This document shows positions 50,001 to 59,031 of a DNA stretch of 64,000 nt, piece by piece. How positions within the stretch are numbered: the first letter of the stretch is position 1; each line of letters opens with the position of its first letter. Source of the DNA: Vescimonas fastidiosa (lineage in GTDB: Bacteria; Bacillota; Clostridia; Oscillospirales; Oscillospiraceae); NCBI RefSeq assembly GCF_018326305.1, contig NZ_AP023415.1, positions 310,001 to 374,000 on the forward strand. The letters run 5' to 3'. Both the position numbers and the translations under genes were made by a program. Below the pieces are notes generated by a model. The model saw only the letters and a list, made by a program, of their open reading frames with translations. It was not told the DNA's origin and searched no databases.

Positions 50001-52699
50001 ATCCCGGTTCTATAAAGTCCGGAAGGATGATTGCCTACGATGACACAGAGTATCTGGGCAAGAATAAGGACTATATCAATATGCGCTTTGAGGATGCGGT
50101 GCAGAGGTTCACCATGCCCTACAACGATGTGGCCGTGACCGTCACCTGGGGGCCTGTCAGCGAGAATGTGAACGCCACCAGGACTGCCGCTCTCTCCCGC
50201 CTGCAAACGCTGTATAACAGCCTGGGCGACAAGGCCGAGGCGACCTATCAGGACGGTGTCAAGGCCATCCAGGCTGCCACCTCCGTGGCCGCCGTGGAGA
50301 CTGCCTATCAGTCCGCTGTGGTGGCGATGAAGAAAGCCGCCAATAACTACGGCAAGGTGCAGGTCATTGTGGAGAACACCACCTATTCCAAGAAGGACGG
50401 AGCACCTTGGGACGGCACGCTGGTGAACACATGGGTCGATCTGTCCGCCGACAGCACCATGATGTCCTGTGTGGTCGATGCGCTGAAAACCAAGAACGCC
50501 ACGGTGGTGGGTGCAGAGAGCAACTACATCTCCTCCATTAACGGCCTCAAGGAGTTTGACGGCGGCAAGTCCTCCGGCTGGATGGGCACGCTGAACGATT
50601 GGTTCACCAACGAGGGCTTCGGTGCGTTCACGGTGAAGAGCGGCAAGCTGGCAAGCGGCGATGTGATCCGCATTATGTTCACCTTGAACGGCTATGGCGC
50701 CGACCTGGGCGGCACCTGGGGCAATTCCGACACTACCCTCAGCGCCCTGAAGGTCACCGGCGGTAAGCTGACCCCCAATTTCGTCTCCGGCGAGGCCGGC
50801 GGGCGGTATGACTATACTCTGGTCATCGATGGCGACAGCGGCAGCATCCGCCTGAGCCCCACCGCCGCCAACAAGAACTTCCAGGTCAAGGCCTTCCTCA
50901 ACGAGAAGGTTACCGATAAGACCGAGGGCAGCAGCTTCTTCAAGCGCACGGAGAGCATCCCCGTGAAGGTGGGCGACACCATCTATGTGGGCTGCGGCGC
51001 CAAGGGCTGGCTGAGCATGAATAATCAGAGCGGCAATACCCAGAGCAGCGACGGCACCTGGTATGTCCTGCATGTCGTCAGCGCCGACACCGGTGCGGAC
51101 TATGTCGTTGGGCTCATCGACGACCTGCCTGCCGCCGTGAAGTACGAGAACTATTCCGCCACCGAGGACGCCGTTTCCGCCGCCCGGGCTGCCTACGGCA
51201 TCCTCAGCAAGGCCGAGCAGTCCAAGGTGAGCAACCTCACCAAGCTGGAGAAGCTGGAGCAGGCCATTGCGAGCTTCCGCTCCGTGGACACTCTCAAGGC
51301 TCAGATTTCCAACCTGCCGGAGGCCGATAAGCTGTCCGTGGCCCACAGCCAGACAGTGGCCGCCGCCGAAAAGATGTTCCTCGCCCTGACGGCAGAGCAG
51401 AGGGACTGCCTCACCATCGCAGAGGTGGAGAAGGCCGAGGCCGTGTTTGCCGAGATGAAGAGAATCCTGGAGGCACCTATCAAGGACGCTGAGGCCAAGA
51501 TCGACGCCATCGGTGAGGTTACCCTGGAGAGCGGCGAGGCCGTCCTCACCGCCCAGGCCGCCTTCAACGCCCTGACCCCCGAGCAGCAGGCGCAGGTGAG
51601 CAACGCTGACAAGCTGCAATCTGCCGTCACCAAGCTGGCTGCCCTCAGAAAGGCAGTTTTGACCGAGAAGCTGGACGAACTCTATAAGACCACCGGCGAC
51701 TTCATGGCCACCCTGGGCACCCCCACGGTGAACTCCATCGGTGGCGAGTGGATGGTCATCGGCCTGGCCCGCAGCGGCCGCCCCGTGCCCGCCGGGTACT
51801 ATGACAATGTGGTAGAGTATGTGAAGGCCAAGGCTGACGCCAATGAGCGTCTGCACCCGGCCAAAGTCACCGACAACGCCCGGGTGATCCTGGCCCTCAC
51901 CGCCATCGGCAAGGATGTCACCAATGTGGGCGGCCACAACCTGCTCAAGGGCTTGGATAACATGGCCTATGTGCAGACTCAGGGCATCAACGGCCCCATT
52001 TTCACCCTCATCGCCCTGGATAGCCACAACTATCCGACCTCCGGTGATGTGACCCGGGAGAAACTGATTCAGGTCATCCTGGATGCCCAGCTCACCGACG
52101 GCGGCTGGGACCTGAGCGCTGAGAACGCCGACACCGATATGACCGCTATGGCCATCCAGGCTCTGGCACCTTACTACAAGACCAACGAGACCGTGAAGGC
52201 TGCTGTGGATAAGGCTCTGGAGGCCCTTTCCGCCCTGCAGCGCAATGACGGCGGCTTTGGCAGCTGGGGCACCGTGAACAGCGAGTCCTGCGACCAGGTC
52301 ATCGTGGCCCTTACAGCCCTGGGCATCGACCCCATCGCGGATAGCCGCTTTGTGAAGAACGGCAACACCGTACTGGACGCTCTGGCCGGGTTCTATGTAA
52401 CCGGCGGCGGCTTCCGGCACACCGCTGGCGGCGACCTGGACGGTATGGCCACCGAGCAGGGCTACTACGCCCTGGCATCGTACTACCGCTTCCTGAATGG
52501 CCAGACCAGCCTGTACGACATGAGCGATGTGGCCGTTCAGACCGCCGGCACCTCCGGCGGCGACAATAGCGGCAACGGCACCAACAACGGCGGCACTCCC
52601 GCCACCAGCGATACCGGCGTGCTGGTTTGGGTCATCGCCCTGCCCGTGACGGCCTTGGCCGCTGCCTTCGTCCTGAAGCGTAAGGAGCGGGAGGCGTAA
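47081..52699 (+). CDS. Giant cell-wall-anchored protein with transcobalamin-like modules, B12-riboswitch controlled
   Basis: 1872 residues. Signal peptide 1-26 (KKRILSFVLALVMAVSLLPVSVLAA). Residues 30-1080 are long helical and beta repeats with several FIVAR-like segments (DKTKLQEAIETAP...; NLIPTTQ; SDYTAESWAKFAAALTAARNAK). About 1090-1205 is a DUF4430 domain (VQVIVENTTYSKKDGAPWDGTLVN...SSGWMGTLNDWFTNEGFGAFTV), the fold of the C-terminal part of transcobalamin/intrinsic factor. A cadherin-like beta domain (about 1207-1330) follows, then helical spacers, then an alpha/alpha-barrel (about 1533-1810) with NDGGFGSWG and DTDMTAMAIQAL repeats like the N-terminal barrel of the same animal proteins. 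It ends with a TPATSDTG anchor and KRKEREA tail. ATG 47081 has AAGGAGG. A surface cobalamin-capture role is inferred. Confidence 0.87.
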   Translation: MKKRILSFVLALVMAVSLLPVSVLAAEDTPAVKSEYSPPDSDVKVIGTYQVDEDTTWDVRLVTVNSTKYNYIQTPLDTKTGVISTEMHKVGDLVSGKYETSHYKGSETYESGIRLYDQMKDHLNLTVADALESTATQTCFYNFKITGRPNKKKVKEIYGLLIIQWTAGEFVALDKTKLQEAIETAPTADSGKYYTTGDKFNGKNTNPKGFWAEYQTELKSAKRINTSTSVTQEKIDNAVAGLQAAIGNLIPTTQVNPTILHETLRIMHASGFYEDATKYTPNTWAPFDAARTAAHALLDGLFDENGNATAANTAEKQSEIDAAAAALTEAEKNLYGTSEVEVNKKTIERINTFLADVIALADTVKQSDYTAESWAKFAAALTAARNAKAPVLTDTKADDASVAAYKKVYEDLYHEFYCGLTPVGEITVSLTYLDPEKARQGNGTGSRAGATQQVTLSGDYSLYAAVDSLKNKPANRIIWPHAKIFINGVYVTECYIKQESYDWRSDTVSKNLRLHPGDTVVVDLNLDPQTENQPTIYDSSAHLWQYIDSIKTSQFVQSNGLEVKAGEPFTLTVRQAKAALGRSRAVEAGANMTLFISDMAEAPADNHPTTKQITQNEKAVITDADGSASVTLYREGWYLIAAYDLREDEKGNIDSGGDGKTPSYAGKYYSANSGAAIWVHVNTPDDLSAVKNTLQSQLDKVYAAYAENYFRPAVWSELKSAYDTGTAGIKAAATSGDASDAQQTAIETIRKLQNNTTAENKQNLTTFRTALNKLPDDASLLSAGVKSTVDKLIACYEGMSDYQRRQLTGVEQTKYNSIKAFADTHETFPEDKAFKLTVNVVGDTDEVTAALNDMTKYLREHPATQDRGSGGRRDNPIQTEPFCVFTAAIPDSTEVTTAAAWTTVRFVSSIDYAAYFQTRAAKGTFTVDGAKWSISNENLHFTTDGLGYTVNGGLTVTIGGQAYEIKSITYQGIDPGSIKSGRMIAYDDTEYLGKNKDYINMRFEDAVQRFTMPYNDVAVTVTWGPVSENVNATRTAALSRLQTLYNSLGDKAEATYQDGVKAIQAATSVAAVETAYQSAVVAMKKAANNYGKVQVIVENTTYSKKDGAPWDGTLVNTWVDLSADSTMMSCVVDALKTKNATVVGAESNYISSINGLKEFDGGKSSGWMGTLNDWFTNEGFGAFTVKSGKLASGDVIRIMFTLNGYGADLGGTWGNSDTTLSALKVTGGKLTPNFVSGEAGGRYDYTLVIDGDSGSIRLSPTAANKNFQVKAFLNEKVTDKTEGSSFFKRTESIPVKVGDTIYVGCGAKGWLSMNNQSGNTQSSDGTWYVLHVVSADTGADYVVGLIDDLPAAVKYENYSATEDAVSAARAAYGILSKAEQSKVSNLTKLEKLEQAIASFRSVDTLKAQISNLPEADKLSVAHSQTVAAAEKMFLALTAEQRDCLTIAEVEKAEAVFAEMKRILEAPIKDAEAKIDAIGEVTLESGEAVLTAQAAFNALTPEQQAQVSNADKLQSAVTKLAALRKAVLTEKLDELYKTTGDFMATLGTPTVNSIGGEWMVIGLARSGRPVPAGYYDNVVEYVKAKADANERLHPAKVTDNARVILALTAIGKDVTNVGGHNLLKGLDNMAYVQTQGINGPIFTLIALDSHNYPTSGDVTREKLIQVILDAQLTDGGWDLSAENADTDMTAMAIQALAPYYKTNETVKAAVDKALEALSALQRNDGGFGSWGTVNSESCDQVIVALTALGIDPIADSRFVKNGNTVLDALAGFYVTGGGFRHTAGGDLDGMATEQGYYALASYYRFLNGQTSLYDMSDVAVQTAGTSGGDNSGNGTNNGGTPATSDTGVLVWVIALPVTALAAAFVLKRKEREA

Positions 52700-52870
52700 G
52701 CCAAAAAGAAAAACCTAAGCGGCAAAATAAAACAGCACCCCCCCGGGGTCTCTTGCATAACAAGAGACCCCGGGGGTTTTTCTTTTTTACCGCCAACCGT
52801 TCAAAAGCCGCTGTTTTTCGCTTCCGGGTAACAAAAAAGCGCCGTATTGCTACGACGCTTTTGTCTTGCT
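52700..52870. repeat. Surface-cassette 3' block, copy B (internally deleted)
   Basis: Terminator of the 1872-residue gene (52737-52779) joined directly to the second conserved hairpin (52832-52862). The inner 330 bases present in copies A and C, with the small ORFs, are absent. Confidence 0.9.
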
Positions 52871-52900
52871 CGGAAGATGGAGCAAGGGAACGCTATTCCA

Positions 52901-55900
52901 TTATTTGCTGTACTTTTTCTTCCTGCTTACAACCGTTGTGCCGATGGCTGCACCGCCGCTGACAAACAGCAAAGCAAGCCACAAAGCAAAATTGCTGGAA
53001 TCGCCGGTCTGGGGAGGTTTGGAATCGTCCTTCAGCTTCGTCGTTACGGTGTCTGTTTTTTTGATTTCCTTTGTACCATTCTTGTCGCTGTAATATTTAC
53101 CGCAGTCGTCGCAGTACCAATACTCGATATTGCCCTCGGTGGCCTTTGTCGCCGCCTTTGCCGGGATGTGCTTTAAGTCGGTGTGGTTCTTCGCATCAAT
53201 CTCGCCGTATTCCGCACCACAGAACTCACACTTTGCCTTATCCTTGCAGGTCGCTTTCCCGCCGGTGTGCTCAGTCAGCTTCTTGCCGCAATAATCACAC
53301 TTGTGGTCTTTGTTATCGTCTGCACACTCGCTGATTATATAATCGCAGATATCACATTTGTGGTCTTTGTTTGCATCGATGCAATTCTCCGTTTGCGTGC
53401 CTGCAGAGCATCCGTCAACGGTGCAGGTGCGGGTATGGGTGCCGTCTTCGTTGGACGTCCAAGCGCCCCAGTCGTGATCCAGCGCATTGCCGGAGAAGAA
53501 GGTCGCCTCATCCGCCGTGCCCTCAGAGCTCAGACCGCAGACTGCGCAGGACTTGTAGTAGACCGCCTTTTCCGTGCAGGTGGCGGCGGATTTCAGGTAC
53601 TTTGCATCCACGGTCTCCGCCGTGAAGTCGTGCGCCGCCAGCTCGCCATAGGCTGCGTTGCAGTCCTCGCAAATAGCCTTTTCCGTACAGGTCGCCGTGC
53701 CGCCGTGGCAATCTTCGGTTTCCGTATGCGTCGCGTCGTGAGTGCAGACGCGGGTGTGTGTGCCGTCTTCGTTGGATGTCCAAGCGCCATAGTCATGGCT
53801 GAGCGGTTCGCCATTGGTAAAGGTTTCCGTGCCCTGCGCGCCGCAGGTGGAGCAGGACTGATAATATACCGCCGGGCTTGTGCAGGTGGCGGCGGATTTC
53901 AGCCGGTACTCGTTCACCTGATCGACGAAATGGTGCGGGCCAAGCTCGCCGTACGGGTGCTGGCAGACCTCGCAGAGCGCCGGGGCAAGGCAGTCGGCCG
54001 TGCCGCCCTGATGCGCGCCGCGATCCACCTCCAGATGGCAGCAGGTGTAGAATCTCCAGTGGCTGTCGGCATCGGTCTGCCAAGCGCCCGGATATTCGGC
54101 GTGACGGTTCGGATTCTTGTCCCCGCTTGCAAAGGTCGCTTCGCTGGCCGTTCCCTTGGAGGACAGCATACAGATCTTGCAGGATTTGTAATAGAGCGCG
54201 GGAGAGAGGCAGTTTGCTTCCTTGTACAGAAGTGCAGTGATTGCAGTTTCTCCCGTGAAGTCGTGCTCAGTCATTTTGATGCCGCAGGTGTCGCAGAAAT
54301 GGTTGCAGTCCGGGTCGGCGTGTTTGAGCCGCTCAGCCTCTCCGCCGCAGACGGTGCAGGTCTTCCAGTGACTGTCTTGGTTTGTGCTCCAGTCGCCGTA
54401 GGTGCAGCCGGCCGTTTCAACATGGCTGGCATCGTGGGTGCAGACGCGCTTGTGCGTGCCCTCCCCGTCGGGCGTCCAAGCGCCCCAGTCGTGATCCAGC
54501 GCATTGCCGGATTCAAAGGTCGCTTCGTCCGCCGTCCCCTTGGAGCTGGTACCGCAGACGGCGCAGGACTTGTAATACACCGCCTTTTTGGTGCAGGTCG
54601 CGGTGGATTTCAGATACATTTCTTCGGCCTTTTCCGCCGTGAAGCTATGCGCCTTCAGCGCGCCGTAGGGCTGACCGCAGTGGTCGCACACGGCCTGCTC
54701 CGTGCAGGTCGCCGTGCCGCCGGAGTGCTCGCGGAGGGTGATATCCTTGGAAACGCTGAAGCGGTAGCCCTCCGCCGTCGTGGCAGAGGCGATAAAGCGA
54801 AAGCCGGTTTCCTTCGCACTGTAGTACTTGGCCGGGATCGTTCCCGCGCAGACGCCGTCGACCGGGGTGATGGGTTTGCCGTCGCCAGTGTATTTAAACT
54901 CATAGCTGTAGACGGGATTCGTGCAGCCCTCCGGCAGGTTGAAAGAGAATTCGAAGTCCTGCGTGCGGCAGACGGCATCCGGCGCGGTGATGGTCAGGGT
55001 GGGGAGGTCCTTCTTTTCGACCTTATTGCCGCAGAATTCGCATTGTCCCCAATACTGGCCGTTTCCTGTCTGCCATTTGTAGGAATGGGACGAATGGACG
55101 GTCACGGTGAGCGTCGTGGAATTGCCCGCCTTGTCCGTGGCGACGACGGTCTGCGGGGTTCTCGCGTCGGTGAGGGTGATCTGATCCTGTTCGTTGGGGG
55201 TCACGGGCGTGCCGTTGACCGTCACGGTGTCCAGATACAGGTCGGTCACGGTGAGGGTCTTGTCGCCCTCGCCGCAGAAAACGTCGCCATTCTTCGCGCC
55301 GGTGATCGTCGGGGCGGTCTTGTCGATGATGATTTTCTCCGTGCATACAACGCCGTAGCGAGCAAGGAGCTTCGTCCCCAACTGTGCATAGATCACATAG
55401 GGCTTTCCCTCCTCCAGATTCAGAGATGCCGTATTGAAGGCGCCGGTATAAGGATAGTGATCGTGCCCGCTGCTGAAAAGGACATCCGCAGCTAGGCCAT
55501 TCGAGTAGAACTGATCGCCGACGGCGTACTCAAAATACGACAGTTCCTCCGGATGGGCGGTATTGATCTGTACGGTCTGATCTTCGTTGAAGAAGTGTTC
55601 CGTACCTTCGGAGCGGAAGCCGGTCCACTGGGAATCGCCCACGGAAATGGTGCTGTAATCAATGAAAACGCCGCTCCAAAAAGCAATGAAGGTAAGGCTG
55701 TCCTCGCCGCCCGTAGCAAAGTCGCCGTAGGTTTCTCCGCCCATGACTCTCCTATTGCCGATCAGCAGTGCTTGCAGCCTTTCATCATTTTCTCTTGTCG
55801 GCCTTGGCGTCAGGAGCTTCCAAATTTCATCCGTCCATTTGACGTTCTTCAATTCCGTGACCGTCGAGCCGTCCTGGTTGACGATACGGACGGTATAGTC

Positions 55901-57538
55901 GCTGCGCTCCTCCCAGACGGGGTAGAGCGTAAGCGCCTCGTTTTGCTCATAAATCGCGTTCAGGGAATAGTCCCTCTCGCCGCCGTCGTGCTTCGACCAG
56001 CCGACCTGGGTGTAGCCGAGGCGGGTAAAGAGCGCGCCTTGCAGCTCCAGCGCGTTGTTGTACTCCTTGTTCACCGTCTTGCTGTCGCCCGTGCCGTTTG
56101 CGCCGGGGGCGTAGGTCACGGGATAGGTCTTGGTTTGCAGCTGGAGCTGCTGCGCGGCGTTATAGCCGATGCTGTAGCCCGCGCTGTCCGGGGTAAAGCG
56201 GCTGGTGTAATCCGTGCCGTTGGCCTCGGCGAACACCACAGGAACTGCCGTGCTCTCGGTGGTCAGGCCGATCTCGGCGGCGCTGCCGAGATTATCCAAT
56301 GTAACGGTTTTTCCGTTGGCAAGATAGAGATTCGCGCCGGTGTTTCCGGTGATCTTCACGTCGCCGGTAAGGGTCAGGGAGCCTGCGCTCAGCGCGACCG
56401 CGCCCTTGCCGCCGGAGTTTCCGGTAATCCGGCCGGTGCCGAGGTTGGCGGTCGAGCCGTCCCGCGTCAGCGAGATCGCGCCGCCCTTGTTGTTCTTGAT
56501 TTCGACGGGAATGGCGCTGCTCTGCTGCGCCATCGTCACTCTGCCGTAGGCCGCGTCGATGCCCGCGCCGGTATTTTCCGAGATGGTGCCGCCGTAGAGG
56601 TTGACATTGGTATAATAGTCGCTTGTCGCGATGGAGGGCATGGGCCAGTGGGTGGCCGAAATACCCGCGCCGGTATTGCCGGTGATCGTACCGCCGTAGA
56701 GGTTGATGGTATCATCTGACGGGGTGATGGTGGACATCACGCCGTTCCTCTCGTTGCCGGAGATGATGCCGTCGTACATGTTGAAGGTTCCTCTGTTAAT
56801 TACACCGGGGCCGTACTTGGTGTTGCGGATGCTGCTGATGACCGGGCGATCTGTGGGATAGTCGGAGCTTTTTTGATAGTAGCAGCCGCCGTACATATTG
56901 AACGTGCCGCAGTTATAAACGCCGCAAACCGGGTCGTTGTAAACATCGCGGATGCCGTCCGTTTCCGAGCTGGTCATGCAGATGCTCACGCCGTAAAGGT
57001 CAAAGGTGGCAGTTCCGTCAACAGAAACAGCGGCGCAGCTGTCGCCGGTGATGAGGCCGCGGTCGCCGGAGAGCTGGCAATCCGTAAATACCAGACGCGC
57101 GTTATTCATCACATAGAAGGCGCTTTGTGCATCCGGCACATTGCAGGTAAGGGTATGGCCATGCAAACAGATCACAAACGTGCAGCCCTCCCAAACATGG
57201 ATTCGTTTCGTGAGGGTGACATCATTGGCAAGGTAATAGTAGAACGTTTTTCCCTTGTTGTTCGATGCTTTATAGTTGATCTCCTTAAGGTCCTCTTCCG
57301 ATCGGATCACGTTCATTTTTGAAATATCGCCGGAGGTATTTTCCTTCCCGTCCTTGGTGAAGTAGACCCCTTCATAGGCCGTGTGTCCGTTCATGGCTTT
57401 ATGATTGCTGATTCCTCCTCCGCAGACGCAATGCGCCGACGGATGCGGCCAATTAAGGCGAACCGCGCTTGCCGTGAGCGGGAAGAGCAGCGCGAGCAGG
57501 CAGAGCGCCAGCAGAATGGCGAACAGTCGTTTTTTCAT
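52901..57538 (-). CDS. Giant cell-wall-anchored beta-helix protein with Cys-rich repeats
   Basis: 1545 residues. Signal peptide 1-25. Residues 80-440 form a right-handed beta-helix (repeats like GTFNMYDGIISGN, TINLYGGTITGN, NLYGGTISENTG). About 473-560 resembles a Listeria/Bacteroides-type repeat (YAPGANGTGDSKT...GYTQVGWSKHDGG). Later beta domains include TVTDLYLDTVTVNGTPVTP. From about 830 to 1490 run roughly ten imperfect repeats of AxCTxxAxCxxCGxxYGxLxxH-F...YLKSxATCTxxAVYYKSCxxCGxSSxGT, with paired CxxC. It ends with a PPQTGDSSN anchor and RKKKYSK tail. It overlaps the preceding TetR gene (ATGA). Probably an adhesin; metal binding by the CxxC pairs is possible. Confidence 0.87.
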   Translation of the reverse strand: MKKRLFAILLALCLLALLFPLTASAVRLNWPHPSAHCVCGGGISNHKAMNGHTAYEGVYFTKDGKENTSGDISKMNVIRSEEDLKEINYKASNNKGKTFYYYLANDVTLTKRIHVWEGCTFVICLHGHTLTCNVPDAQSAFYVMNNARLVFTDCQLSGDRGLITGDSCAAVSVDGTATFDLYGVSICMTSSETDGIRDVYNDPVCGVYNCGTFNMYGGCYYQKSSDYPTDRPVISSIRNTKYGPGVINRGTFNMYDGIISGNERNGVMSTITPSDDTINLYGGTITGNTGAGISATHWPMPSIATSDYYTNVNLYGGTISENTGAGIDAAYGRVTMAQQSSAIPVEIKNNKGGAISLTRDGSTANLGTGRITGNSGGKGAVALSAGSLTLTGDVKITGNTGANLYLANGKTVTLDNLGSAAEIGLTTESTAVPVVFAEANGTDYTSRFTPDSAGYSIGYNAAQQLQLQTKTYPVTYAPGANGTGDSKTVNKEYNNALELQGALFTRLGYTQVGWSKHDGGERDYSLNAIYEQNEALTLYPVWEERSDYTVRIVNQDGSTVTELKNVKWTDEIWKLLTPRPTRENDERLQALLIGNRRVMGGETYGDFATGGEDSLTFIAFWSGVFIDYSTISVGDSQWTGFRSEGTEHFFNEDQTVQINTAHPEELSYFEYAVGDQFYSNGLAADVLFSSGHDHYPYTGAFNTASLNLEEGKPYVIYAQLGTKLLARYGVVCTEKIIIDKTAPTITGAKNGDVFCGEGDKTLTVTDLYLDTVTVNGTPVTPNEQDQITLTDARTPQTVVATDKAGNSTTLTVTVHSSHSYKWQTGNGQYWGQCEFCGNKVEKKDLPTLTITAPDAVCRTQDFEFSFNLPEGCTNPVYSYEFKYTGDGKPITPVDGVCAGTIPAKYYSAKETGFRFIASATTAEGYRFSVSKDITLREHSGGTATCTEQAVCDHCGQPYGALKAHSFTAEKAEEMYLKSTATCTKKAVYYKSCAVCGTSSKGTADEATFESGNALDHDWGAWTPDGEGTHKRVCTHDASHVETAGCTYGDWSTNQDSHWKTCTVCGGEAERLKHADPDCNHFCDTCGIKMTEHDFTGETAITALLYKEANCLSPALYYKSCKICMLSSKGTASEATFASGDKNPNRHAEYPGAWQTDADSHWRFYTCCHLEVDRGAHQGGTADCLAPALCEVCQHPYGELGPHHFVDQVNEYRLKSAATCTSPAVYYQSCSTCGAQGTETFTNGEPLSHDYGAWTSNEDGTHTRVCTHDATHTETEDCHGGTATCTEKAICEDCNAAYGELAAHDFTAETVDAKYLKSAATCTEKAVYYKSCAVCGLSSEGTADEATFFSGNALDHDWGAWTSNEDGTHTRTCTVDGCSAGTQTENCIDANKDHKCDICDYIISECADDNKDHKCDYCGKKLTEHTGGKATCKDKAKCEFCGAEYGEIDAKNHTDLKHIPAKAATKATEGNIEYWYCDDCGKYYSDKNGTKEIKKTDTVTTKLKDDSKPPQTGDSSNFALWLALLFVSGGAAIGTTVVSRKKKYSK

Positions 57539-58239
57539 GAGGCTTCCTCCGTTTCGCTGCCTTTCGACAGCTTAAAGTCATATTTCATTTCCAGCATTGC
57601 AAACAGCTTATACATAACCTCTGTGGCAATTGCCTTGATATCCAGTGATTGAATAAAGGCAAGCACCTTTGCCTGCTCCGCCTCCGGCACCCGATACACC
57701 CGCATCGCCGCCGTCAGAAAACGGCTGAGCTTGCGTTCCAGCGGAAAATGAATATCGCATTTTCTCGCCATATAGCTGCGCATCAGTCCTGCCGTGCCGA
57801 TTTCCATCTCGTAAAAGTCGCTGTCGCTGTAATCCGGGAAATTCCCGCCGAAGATCTGCTTCAGCTCTGCCGTGGTATGCAGATAGATATACTCCGATGT
57901 TTCAGGCAGGGAGTAGGCTTCAATGTAGATTTCCCGCAGGTTCTCGTTCAGCTCGGTCAGTGTCAGTTGGATCGCCGTTTCCACCGCATAGGCGTAAACC
58001 GGCGGCAGCTTGCTGTCTGCAATGCTTCTTGCCACGCCGAACTGTCCGCCGAACATCGTTTCGGTCAATTCCAGCAAAACTCTGTCCTTGGTCGGAAACA
58101 GATTCAAATAGCTTCCCCTTGCCACGCCTGCTTCCTCCACGATCTGACTGACAGAGGTGTTTTTATACCCCTGCTCCAGAAAGAGACGGACGCACACGGT
58201 CAGTATTTTCCTCTTTGTTTCACTGCTGTCTCTCCGCAA
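57535..58239 (-). CDS. TetR family regulator, coupled to the giant adhesin gene
   Basis: 234 residues. N-terminal TetR HTH (KRKILTVCVRLFLEQGYKNTSVSQIVEEAGVARGSYLNLFPTKDRVLLEL). TTG 58239 is the likely start, seven bases after GGGGAGG; a GTG at 58248 sits within the ribosome site itself. Its stop overlaps the start of the adhesin (ATGA), so both proteins are made together and the regulator probably controls its own transcript, divergent from the cobalamin-riboswitch gene. Confidence 0.85.
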   Translation of the reverse strand: MRRDSSETKRKILTVCVRLFLEQGYKNTSVSQIVEEAGVARGSYLNLFPTKDRVLLELTETMFGGQFGVARSIADSKLPPVYAYAVETAIQLTLTELNENLREIYIEAYSLPETSEYIYLHTTAELKQIFGGNFPDYSDSDFYEMEIGTAGLMRSYMARKCDIHFPLERKLSRFLTAAMRVYRVPEAEQAKVLAFIQSLDIKAIATEVMYKLFAMLEMKYDFKLSKGSETEEAS

Positions 58240-58357
58240 ATATATCACCTCCCCTCAAGCGTTTTAGTATGTATACCAATAATATCATAACAAGAACAAA
58301 AAGGCAAGTAGAATTTGAAACTTTACCTCCGTAAAGAGCAGCCTATATTTTTTCCTG

Positions 58358-58386
58358 TTGAAATATTGTGCATTGCGTAGTATAAT
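58358..58386 (+). promoter_or_regulatory. Promoter of cobalamin-riboswitch gene 2
   Basis: -35 TTGAAA, 17 bases, -10 TATAAT, as at 46633. Confidence 0.85.
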
Positions 58387-58394
58387 AAAGAAAA

Positions 58395-58552
58395 CCAAAT
58401 AACGGGACAGCGTGAGCCGGGTTATCCCGGCGGCGGAATGGGGTGAAAATCCCCGCGAGACGGTCACTGTGATGCCGGTTTATTCGGCTAAGTCAGGAAC
58501 GCAATACGCTGCTCCCGGGCCGCTGCCAGTACCGGGGCCAAAGCTGTTATGC
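58395..58552 (+). promoter_or_regulatory. Cobalamin riboswitch 2
   Basis: Same aptamer as riboswitch 1: GGGACAGCGTGAGCCGGG, GGGGTGAAAATCCCCGCG, GTCACTGTGATG, CTAAGTCAGGAACGC. It precedes the second transcobalamin-like gene. Confidence 0.93.
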
Positions 58553-58559
58553 GAACGCT

Positions 58560-58596
58560 TCACCCGGCTGCTTTTGGCGGCTGGGTGATTTTTTGC
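58560..58596 (+). terminator. Riboswitch 2 terminator
   Basis: CACCCGGCTGC / GGCGGCTGGGTG stem followed by TTTTTT. Confidence 0.88.
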
Positions 58597-58598
58597 CG

Positions 58599-58634
58599 AG
58601 GCAGTACTGCCTCATGCTTTCCATGGAAAGCATG
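58599..58634 (+). repeat. Paired palindromes after riboswitch 2
   Basis: AGGCAGTACTGCCT (58599-58612) then the 22-base palindrome (58613-58634) that is identical to the one at 46894. Confidence 0.8.
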
Positions 58635-58794
58635 ATAGCCATTTCAAGCCGCCGGGGCGGGGGAGGACGGCAGACCTTTCCCGTCCTGCTTTCCAGAAAA
58701 ATTTTTGCGCTATTTGTCGTTCCTTTCATGTTCCCGAGACCCGGGCCGTGCTGCAAAGAGTGCGGCCCGGGGGGAGGAAAACAGGGGGCGTGAG

Positions 58795-58980
58795 ATATAG
58801 GGTATTACAGATTGCCACGGGCGCGGTGCGCCCTCGCAATGACAATTCTCAAGAGGTCTGGCGTGGGCGGACAGGGTCGTCCGCCCCTACCGACGCGTTC
58901 AGGAAATGCGTAGGGGAGGGGCTCTGCCCCTCCCGCGGGCGGGGTAGAACCCCGCCCCTACGGAGGACAGAAAAAATTGT
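58795..58980. repeat. GC-rich intergenic hairpin elements
   Basis: A chain of short inverted repeats: GGGCGCGGTGCGCCC, GGGCGGACAGGGTCGTCCGCCC, GGGGAGGGGCTCTGCCCCTCCC-type and GGGCGGGGTAGAACCCCGCCC-type. No gene. Probably dispersed repeats of the REP kind within the 400-base leader. Confidence 0.6.
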
Positions 58981-59031
58981 GTGTGATTGCTTCGGCATTT
59001 ACATAAATAAAAAGAATGAAAGGAAAAAGAA

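Noticed and set aside
47612..52420. 1602-codon open frame opposite the giant surface protein (also 61033-63210 and 53183-55495)
   Set aside because: Shadow frames rich in G, H, Q and V opposite repeat-rich genes, without a start signal. The sense genes have signal peptides, anchors and ribosome sites.
53300..54700. Regularly spaced repeats that could suggest a CRISPR array
   Set aside because: They are coding repeats of the Cys-rich adhesin, imperfect and in frame; no constant direct repeats with unique spacers.
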